Notes under the pieces: generated by a model
Database searches by the model: none
Told to the model about the DNA's origin: nothing
What the model saw: only the letters and a program-made list of their open reading frames with translations
Part shown: one piece after another, positions 6,623 through 10,562 of the stretch
Position numbering within the stretch: position 1 is the stretch's first letter
Layout: each line of letters starts with the position of its first letter
Translations under genes and position numbers: made by a program
Origin: OMOG01 sp041485845
GTDB taxonomy: Bacteria > Acidobacteriota > Terriglobia > Bryobacterales > Bryobacteraceae
DNA length: 10,562 nt
Direction of reading: 5' to 3'
Assembly: GCA_041485845.1 (NCBI GenBank)
Contig: JBGPKH010000287.1
Location: forward strand, 1-10,562

Positions 6623-6695
6623 CTAGATTGTTCTGCAGCCTCTGTCTGGAGATTCGCCGGTTAACTGTCCCACCTCTGTCCAAACTCCAGGGGAC

Positions 6696-6720
6696 TTGTA
6701 ATCCCCGCGGGGGCTTACAA
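6696..6720. promoter_or_regulatory. 25-bp near-perfect palindrome in the divergent intergenic region
   Basis: TTGTAA (6696-6701) and TTACAA (6715-6720) are perfectly inverted around a GC-rich centre, CCCCGCGGGG (6703-6712). The only imperfection is at the T6702/C6714 pair and its neighbour. It lies 43 bp before the methyltransferase-like gene and about 100 bp from the recombinase, with divergent transcription on either side. No T-tract follows. Operator is the likeliest reading; a hairpin in the leader is also possible. Confidence 0.5.
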
Positions 6721-6722
6721 TT

Positions 6723-6750
6723 AGGCTTCCAAGGGAAGGCTTCCAAGGGG
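6723..6750 (+). repeat. Two tandem 14-bp units before the methyltransferase-like gene
   Basis: AGGCTTCCAAGGGA (6723-6736) is followed directly by AGGCTTCCAAGGGG (6737-6750), 13 of 14 bases identical. The second unit ends 12 bp before the ATG at 6763, so the AAGGGG may also influence ribosome loading, although GAGAG (6756-6760) lies closer. Confidence 0.75.
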
Positions 6751-6762
6751 GGTCCGAGAGTC

Positions 6763-7386
6763 ATGGACAATGTACGATACTACGCCGCGCTGGTGCTGGT
6801 GATGGGGATGCCGGGAGGCCTGCTGTACTGGTTCTCCATTCACCCGTTCATCGGTTTCTGGCGAAAGGTGGGGCCGCGCAAGACCATCGCCGCTCACATG
6901 GCCGGCATCTTTGTCCTGGCGTTCCTCATATACCTGGTTCGCGCGCCGCTGCTCGCCGTCGAATTCGGTACGCAGCCGTTCCTGATGGTTCCGGCCGTGC
7001 TCCTGATCGTAATTTCCGGTATCCTGCGCGTGCAAGTTTCGCGGCAGCTTACCAAGAAGATCTTGCTGGGAATGCCCGAGCTCGCGCCGGAAAAGTTCAA
7101 AACACCGCTGCTGACCGAGGGACTGTACGCGAGGGTCCGCAATCCACGGTATCTCCAGATCCTGGTGGCGCTCGGGGGCTGGGCGTTGTTCAGCAATTAC
7201 CTCGCCGTGTACATCCTCTTCGGCGCCAGCGTGATCCTGCTGCGGCTGGTGATCCGGATGGAAGAGAAGGAACTGCGCTCGCGGTTCGGCAAAGCATTCG
7301 ACGAGTATTGCGCCCGCGTTCCGAGGCTCGTCCCCAAGTGGCGCGTGGAGCAACCCCTGGAGCAACCCCTGGAGCAACCCAGGTGA
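6763..7386 (+). CDS. Isoprenylcysteine carboxyl methyltransferase (ICMT/PEMT)-like membrane protein
   Basis: A 207-residue membrane protein from ATG 6763. The frame is open back to 6628, but that stretch crosses the palindrome and tandem repeat and has no membrane or motif content. Hydrophobic segments lie at about 5-27, 42-66, 73-90 and 132-165. The C-terminal half carries the signature of the bacterial ICMT/PEMT-like family: LLTEGLYARVRNPRYLQ (116-132), the SAM-binding G-x-Y-x-x-V-R-N-P-x-Y, then a membrane hairpin and the conserved end E-E-K-E-L-x-x-x-F-G-x-x-x-x-x-Y-x-x-x-V-P-R-x-x-P (168-191). Such proteins methylate lipid or small hydrophobic substrates using SAM; the substrate cannot be inferred here and bacteria mostly lack prenylated CaaX proteins. 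The tail is a tandem QPLE repeat encoded by 12-bp units. Its TGA overlaps the GTG of the kinase gene, so the two are probably translationally coupled. Confidence 0.82.
   Translation: MDNVRYYAALVLVMGMPGGLLYWFSIHPFIGFWRKVGPRKTIAAHMAGIFVLAFLIYLVRAPLLAVEFGTQPFLMVPAVLLIVISGILRVQVSRQLTKKILLGMPELAPEKFKTPLLTEGLYARVRNPRYLQILVALGGWALFSNYLAVYILFGASVILLRLVIRMEEKELRSRFGKAFDEYCARVPRLVPKWRVEQPLEQPLEQPR
7346..7380 (+). repeat. 12-bp tandem repeat at the ICMT/kinase overlap
   Basis: TGGAGCAACCCC occurs at 7346-7357 and 7358-7369 and again, minus its last C, at 7370-7380. It encodes EQPLEQPLEQP at the end of the methyltransferase-like protein. Each unit contains GGAG; that of the last unit (7371-7374) is 8 bp before the kinase GTG, the usual Shine-Dalgarno spacing. 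Confidence 0.9.
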
Positions 7387-8210
7387 CCGGGGAGATCGTT
7401 TCGAAATACCGCATCATCGAAGAAATCGGCGCCGGCTCCATGGGGACGGTGTACAAGGCGCAGGATACCTTCCTCGGCCGATTCGCCGCGCTGAAACTGA
7501 TCGCCGGGAAATTCCTGAGCGACCGCGAAGCCCTGCTGCGCTTTGAGCGCGAGGGGCAAGCCGCATCCGCGCTGGTGCATCCGAACATCTGCACGGTCTT
7601 CGATACGGGCCGCTGGCGCAACCGGCCCTACCTGGCCATGGAGTGGCTCCAGGGCGTGACGCTGAGCCAGCAGATTCAGGCCGGGTGCATGAGACCGGAG
7701 CAAGTCCGCAACTTCGCGATCCCGGTCCTGAGCGCGCTGGAGGCGGCGCACAAAGCCGGGATCGTGCATCGCGACATCAAGCCCGCGAATCTCTTTCTCA
7801 CCAGCCGCGGCCAAGTCAAGGTACTCGATTTCGGCCTGGCGAAGATGAAGCGCCGCCATGAGCCCATCGCCGCCGCCGCGGGTGAAGAAATGCCCACCGT
7901 GGCGACTTTCGTTACGCTGCCCGGCACGATCCTGGGAACCCTGGCCTACATGGCCCCGGAGCAGGTGCGCGGAGAAGCCATAGACGGGCGCGCCGATCTT
8001 TACTCCTTCGGAGTGGTCCTGTATGAGATGTCGACCGGCAAACTGCCGCTTCGCGGCGCTCCGATGGAGGCGCTGCCGGAAGGCCTGGCGCGAGTGGTGG
8101 AAAAGGCAATCGCCCTCGATCGCAACGCGCGGTATCGGGACGCCGGGGAGATGCGCGAAGCGTGCGAGCGGATGGGAATTGACGCACGGGCGCGGAGGCC
8201 TGTGCTGTGA
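7383..8210 (+). CDS. Soluble Ser/Thr protein kinase (Hanks type), kinase domain only
   Basis: A 275-residue protein from GTG 7383, overlapping the preceding stop as GTGA with GGAG 8 bp upstream. A TTG start at 7308 is possible but would merely translate the tandem repeat (ATPGATPG). The kinase motifs are in order: glycine loop GAGSMG (16-21), Lys38 (AALK), an alpha-C glutamate in RFEREGQA, catalytic loop HRDIKPAN (129-136), DFG (149-151), APE (191-193) and D205 in RADLYSFG. All key catalytic residues are present, so it should be active. The region from KLPLRG (221-225) to LPEGLARVVEKA (231-242) is shorter than in most PknB-type kinases by perhaps 15-25 residues, suggesting a reduced alpha-G part. 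Nothing follows the kinase domain: no membrane helix, PASTA, TPR or propeller sensor, unlike many acidobacterial kinases. Coupling to a membrane methyltransferase-like gene hints at shared function, but the substrate is unknown. Confidence 0.9.
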   Translation: MTGEIVSKYRIIEEIGAGSMGTVYKAQDTFLGRFAALKLIAGKFLSDREALLRFEREGQAASALVHPNICTVFDTGRWRNRPYLAMEWLQGVTLSQQIQAGCMRPEQVRNFAIPVLSALEAAHKAGIVHRDIKPANLFLTSRGQVKVLDFGLAKMKRRHEPIAAAAGEEMPTVATFVTLPGTILGTLAYMAPEQVRGEAIDGRADLYSFGVVLYEMSTGKLPLRGAPMEALPEGLARVVEKAIALDRNARYRDAGEMREACERMGIDARARRPVL

Positions 8211-8338
8211 AAGCCACGCGGAACTGATGGACTGCCGGGGCAACGGCCGCTGCTCCCGCGGCGCCAGTGTCGGGGCGGGCCCCGATCCCCATGTGGTTTC
8301 CTTCGTGGGACGGGTCTCTGGTGGCGCAATGACCGCAA

Positions 8339-8470
8339 TCGGTTCCCGGTGGGGGTCTTTTCCGCGTGGTCGACGACGATCACTTCCAGCGCGACCTTCC
8401 TGGACGCCAGCGTGAGGCCGGTTTTTTTTGGATCGACTTGAAGTTGAAGACCGGCACACCGGGGGGGGAT
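8339..8470 (-). pseudogene. Decayed C-terminus resembling the acidobacterial TIGR03435 family
   Basis: Read leftward, one frame gives KKTGLTLASRKVALEV followed by IVVDHAEKTPTGN. This resembles the end of TIGR03435 proteins, which I recall as ending in G-L-x-L-x-x-x-K-x-P-x-E-V-x-V-I/V-D-x-x-E-K-P-T/S-E-N and then stopping. Here the codon after Asn is CGA (8341-8339), one transition from TGA. Upstream, the run of eight A on this strand (T8 at 8422-8429) is where the frame appears to change: the neighbouring frame gives VPVFNFKSIQ, which would precede the EQ-x-GLxL step. Nothing recognisable of the rest of such a protein (normally over 200 residues) is seen. The match is from memory of the family pattern, so it needs a profile search. 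Confidence 0.45.
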
Positions 8471-8693
8471 GCGCCGCCGCCCGAAAGCGCCGACGCCCTG
8501 TGCCCGCACTGCGGGTCACCTCATCTGGGTATTCACCGTCAGCTACGGAACGTACGCAAGCGTATCCCGGCGGCCGCACCAAGCAGATCAGCCTCTCCGC
8601 AGAACAGACCGCCCAGCGCGACCTTCGTGATTCTCTGGTGCGGCGCCGTGTCCCAAGCCTGCGAAGGCCAGGGGAAGCATACGCCTGTCCCGA

Positions 8694-8714
8694 CCCTAGC
8701 CTAGGGGATATCCC
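8694..8714. promoter_or_regulatory. Two overlapping short palindromes
   Basis: CCCTAGCCTAGGG (8694-8706) is a perfect inverted repeat around one central base. It overlaps the perfect palindrome GGGATATCCC (8705-8714). Both lie about 130 bp before the sigma-factor start, directly beside the TTGACA palindrome. They may be binding sites or only chance; position beside a likely promoter is the only support. Confidence 0.4.
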
Positions 8715-8731
8715 TGTCAACGCCGTTGACA
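8715..8731. promoter_or_regulatory. Palindrome of divergent TTGACA (-35-like) boxes
   Basis: TGTCAACGCCGTTGACA is a 17-bp inverted repeat with perfect 7-bp arms. The right arm supplies a consensus TTGACA at 8726-8731 pointing toward the sigma-factor gene, the left arm the same box on the other strand (8720-8715). On the plus strand no convincing -10 follows at 16-18 bp (CATTCC at 8749-8754 is poor), so either a weak, activator-dependent promoter or a regulator's operator is possible. Confidence 0.45.
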
Positions 8732-8840
8732 TTTTTCTCAAGTTCGCACATTCCATCGTGACGAATCAGCAACACCCGCGTCCAACTTCACAGGTAGATG
8801 ATGGATTGGGAGTCGATAAAGAGATAAACTAGCGTGGCTT

Positions 8841-9452
8841 ATGGCCCAGGATGCAGCCGGAGCGGTAGGCGCCCGATTGAGTCCACAGGTTGATTCATTA
8901 ATTCGGGCGGCCCAGCGCGGCGACCAGGAAGCTTTTGAGCAACTCGTCCGCGCCTACGATCAGAGTGTGCTCCGGCTGGCGATGAACTTGTTGCGGTCGC
9001 CGGAAGATGCGCGAGACGTGTATCAGGAGGCCTTTCTGAGGGTGTATCGCAACCTGCATGCCTTCCGCTTCGATTGCAGCTTTCACACCTGGCTCTACCG
9101 GATCGTAACCAACATCTGCCTGGATCAACTGCGGAAACGAAAGGTGCGGAAAGAGGAATCCTCGGTGGTGGAAACGTCGGAAGGTCCCATCGACCGGATG
9201 GATGCGTTCGAAGAGGAAGCCGCCGAATCCGACCCCGAACGCAGCATGTGGAACCGGCAGTTGAAGAAGAAGATCGAGGACGCGCTCCAGGACCTCACGC
9301 CCCGGGAGCGCATGGTTTTCGAGTTACGGCACTACCAGGGATTACGCTTGCGGAACATCGGCGAAATGCTGGGCACAACGGAAGAAGCCGCCAAGAACTG
9401 CCTCTTCCGCGCTACCCAGAAAATGCGCTCGGTGTTGGGAGATTTCGTATGA
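8841..9452 (+). CDS. ECF (sigma-70 family, RpoE-like) RNA polymerase sigma factor
   Basis: A 203-residue protein from ATG 8841. Region 2 spans about residues 30-102: DQEAFEQLVRAYDQSVLRLAM, the core-binding and -10 recognition helix EDARDVYQEAFLRVYRNL (55-72), and FHTWLYRIVTNICLDQLRKRK (81-101). A charged acidic linker rich in Glu/Asp (105-137) follows, without region 3. Region 4 (145-196) has LTPRERMVFELRHYQGL and the helix-turn-helix LRNIGEMLGTTEEAAKNCLFRATQKM, which reads the -35. It directs polymerase to a regulon expected to include its own operon. No good Shine-Dalgarno lies before the start. Its stop shares bases with the anti-sigma ATG (ATGA at 9449-9452), a hallmark of co-translated sigma/anti-sigma pairs. 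The family is clear; the stress signal is not. Confidence 0.95.
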   Translation: MAQDAAGAVGARLSPQVDSLIRAAQRGDQEAFEQLVRAYDQSVLRLAMNLLRSPEDARDVYQEAFLRVYRNLHAFRFDCSFHTWLYRIVTNICLDQLRKRKVRKEESSVVETSEGPIDRMDAFEEEAAESDPERSMWNRQLKKKIEDALQDLTPRERMVFELRHYQGLRLRNIGEMLGTTEEAAKNCLFRATQKMRSVLGDFV

Positions 9453-10378
9453 CTTGCGATTCGGTTTCAAAACTGATACCGCTCTATTTTTATGGCGAGT
9501 TGAACCCCGACGAAGAGGACCGCCTGGAGGAGCACCTCCACCAGTGCAACGAATGCACGCGGGCTCTCGAGCGGCAGAGGACGCTCGCCGCGGCGCTCGA
9601 CCGGCGCCAGACGGAAGCCCCGCAGTTCCTCCTGGAGGACTGCCGTGCGGACCTGGTGGCGGCGATCCAAGGCGGCGCGCCGCGCGTGGACCGGACGGCC
9701 AAAGGCCCCTGGACGCTCTTCCTCGAAGCCATCGGCTCCACATTCCTAGGTCTCAACCGGTTGCGGCAGCCCATCGCAGCCGTGGCTCTGGTGGCCTTGG
9801 GTTTCGTGGCGGCGCGGTTCACTGGCAGCACTCCCTCGTCCAACATAGCGTCAGGTTCGCCGTCCGACGAAGTGTTTGCCACCGTGCGCGACGTGAAGCC
9901 GGACAACTCGGGGCGCGTGCAGATCGCCTACGATGAGACGCGCCGGCGCACCGTCACCGGGTCCACGGAAGATCGGGGCATTCAAAAGCTGTTGCTCGCG
10001 GCCGCCCGTGAAGAGAATCCCGCGGTGCGCGTCGAATCCGTCGGCCTCTTGCAGAGGCAGGCCGGATCGGGCGAGGTGCGCGATGCGCTGATCAACGCCG
10101 TGGCGCACGATTCCAACGTCGGCGTGCGCCTGCGAGCGCTGGAGGGACTCAAGCCGCTGGCCGCCGATCCCGAGGTCCGCAAGACTCTGGCCCATGTGCT
10201 GCTGGCCGACGACAATCCCGCGGTGCGGATGCAGGTGGTGGATCTGCTGGTGGCCTACCGCGACGGCTCCATGGTCGGGGTGCTGCAAAACGCCGTGCAG
10301 AGAGAAGACAACAGTTCGGTGCGCCTGAAGGTGGAAAAGGCGTTGAAGGAAATGAATGCGTCGATCGGCACTTTTTAG
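9449..10378 (+). CDS. Zinc-finger anti-sigma factor with one TM helix and C-terminal HEAT-like repeats
   Basis: A 309-residue protein from ATG 9449, overlapping the sigma gene by four bases. Residues 1-60 are a ZAS (zf-HC2) anti-sigma domain: MTCDSVSKLIPLYFYGEL, then HLHQCNEC giving His29-x3-Cys33-x2-Cys36, with Cys3 as a likely further ligand. It should bind and hold the sigma factor from the cytoplasmic side. A single membrane helix lies at about 108-125 (PIAAVALVALGFVAARF). The remaining segment places a small linker and about 135 residues (175-309) outside the cytoplasm. These form four HEAT/PBS-lyase-like repeats, each with the pattern x-x-L-x-x-x-A-x-x-D/E-x-N/S-x-x-V-R: ENPAVRVESVGLL (189-201), DSNVGVRLRALEGL (221-234), DDNPAVRMQVVDLL (254-267) and EDNSSVRLKVEKAL (286-299). 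Such repeats bind other proteins, so this part may be the sensor. Its 3' end overlaps the next gene by 23 bp. Confidence 0.9.
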   Translation: MTCDSVSKLIPLYFYGELNPDEEDRLEEHLHQCNECTRALERQRTLAAALDRRQTEAPQFLLEDCRADLVAAIQGGAPRVDRTAKGPWTLFLEAIGSTFLGLNRLRQPIAAVALVALGFVAARFTGSTPSSNIASGSPSDEVFATVRDVKPDNSGRVQIAYDETRRRTVTGSTEDRGIQKLLLAAAREENPAVRVESVGLLQRQAGSGEVRDALINAVAHDSNVGVRLRALEGLKPLAADPEVRKTLAHVLLADDNPAVRMQVVDLLVAYRDGSMVGVLQNAVQREDNSSVRLKVEKALKEMNASIGTF

Positions 10379-10562
10379 CGCTCTGGCCTTGCTCGCGTTT
10401 CTGGCGCCGGGCGGCGCCCAGCCGGGGCTGACGCGGGAGAACGGCCGATGGGTGCGGAGAATCTACGGTTCGGCGCCCGCCAGGCAGCGATTGCGGATCA
10501 ACGCCCACGGGCCTGTCACCCTCGAAGGCGGGGTATCGAAGGACCTGTCTTATACGGTGATC
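10356..10562 (+). CDS. Exported adhesin-like protein, N-terminal part (DUF4097-type?)
   Basis: Begins at ATG 10356 inside the end of the anti-sigma gene (23-bp overlap, different frame) and is still open at the window edge: 69 codons seen, C-terminus missing. The start is a good signal peptide, MRRSALFSALALLAFLAPGGAQ, with cleavage near residue 22. After it come GLTRENGRWVRRIYGSAPARQ and LRINAHGPVTLEGGVSKDL; the strand-like GPVTLEG pattern resembles the repeated beta-helix steps of DUF4097 putative adhesins, which are often found in ECF sigma/anti-sigma operons of acidobacteria. That assignment is inference from a short segment and context. The gene is likely co-transcribed with the sigma factor and may belong to the sensed envelope function. 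Confidence 0.65.
   Translation, partial: MRRSALFSALALLAFLAPGGAQPGLTRENGRWVRRIYGSAPARQRLRINAHGPVTLEGGVSKDLSYTVI

Larger units (their letters stand above)
5079..6664. mobile_element. Probable tyrosine-recombinase insertion with inverted-repeat module
   Basis: The interval joins a complete tyrosine recombinase gene to a gene-free module of repeated ATGCCGAG motifs lying 18 bp beyond its stop codon. Possible outer ends are TTAACCGGC at 5079-5087 and its inverse GCCGGTTAA at 6656-6664, a 9-bp inverted pair enclosing both parts. No direct target duplication was found next to these ends, so the boundaries are tentative. The neighbours on either side (an exported DUF4440 protein, a methyltransferase-like gene) are ordinary chromosomal genes, and no tRNA gene is adjacent. 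That the recombinase acts on the ATGCCGAG repeats is inference from their proximity. Confidence 0.4.
8211..8840. other. 630-bp region without an intact gene
   Basis: No frame on either strand shows recognisable intact protein. The part from 8339 to about 8470 appears to be a decayed minus-strand gene end (separate entry). The part from about 8471 to 8690 holds nothing I can identify; it contains a G8 run at 8461-8468 and a T8 run at 8422-8429. The last 150 bp carry palindromes and a TTGACA box before the sigma-factor gene. The 100 bp immediately before that gene become noticeably A/T-richer, as expected for a promoter region. Confidence 0.6.

Noticed and set aside
8366..8704. Plus-strand frame containing CPHCG, resembling a zinc ribbon
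   Set aside because: There is only one Cys pair, no second knuckle, and it is opposite the TIGR03435-like remnant; most likely chance.
7197..8756. 519-codon minus-strand open frame across the kinase and the gap
   Set aside because: It lies opposite a kinase with all catalytic motifs and reads as low-complexity Arg/Pro/His sequence. Only the short TIGR03435-like piece near 8339-8428, in a different minus-strand frame, looks like decayed protein.
1..10562. CRISPR array, tRNA or rRNA genes
   Set aside because: No regularly spaced repeat-spacer array was seen: the repeats present have only two or three units without unique spacers of constant length. No tRNA or rRNA sequence was recognised on either strand.

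Overview
The window looks like a chromosomal segment from a soil member of the Acidobacteriota, most likely the Solibacter/Bryobacterales group. The grounds are: GC-rich coding sequence; secreted sugar-active and beta-propeller proteins; a stand-alone Ser/Thr kinase; an ECF sigma factor, zinc-finger anti-sigma and adhesin-like trio; and a decayed piece resembling the TIGR03435 family, which is largely confined to acidobacteria. This assignment is inference from gene content. No rRNA or tRNA gene is present to anchor it.

Layout. (1) Positions 1-146 are non-coding, with two TATACT boxes 12 bp apart. (2) 147-4465 (+) is a tight run of four genes: an exported GH29-like (alpha-L-fucosidase-related) glycosidase; an exported protein with a lectin-like N-terminus and FG-GAP/VCBS-type repeats; an exported beta-propeller protein broken by a one-base frameshift near 3443; and a short coiled-coil protein. 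The first three probably work outside the cytoplasm on a glycan. (3) At 4454-4559 a 35-bp direct repeat duplicates the last codons and stop of the coiled-coil gene and also carries the 3' end of the convergent exported SnoaL-like/DUF4440 gene (4547-5005, -). (4) 5079-6664 is a probable mobile insertion: a complete tyrosine recombinase (5450-6592, -) next to a non-coding module bounded by a perfect 25-bp inverted repeat, with degenerate internal copies.

(5) 6763-8210 (+) is a two-gene unit: a membrane isoprenylcysteine-methyltransferase-like protein and a soluble Ser/Thr kinase, overlapping by GTGA. A 12-bp tandem repeat that carries GGAG motifs sits at the junction. (6) 8211-8840 has no intact gene. 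It holds a probable decayed TIGR03435 C-terminus on the minus strand and, near its end, a cluster of short palindromes including divergent TTGACA boxes. (7) 8841-10562 (+) is an envelope-signalling operon: an ECF sigma factor; an anti-sigma factor with a ZAS-type zinc motif, one membrane helix and C-terminal HEAT-like repeats (ATGA overlap); and the start of an exported adhesin-like protein (23-bp overlap) that runs off the window.

The points most worth a second look are the inverted-repeat module beside the recombinase, the frameshifted propeller gene, the duplicated gene tail at 4454-4559, the GGAG repeat at the methyltransferase/kinase overlap, the HEAT-bearing anti-sigma factor and the decayed TIGR03435 piece. 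I found no clear evidence of a wholly new defence or metabolic system.
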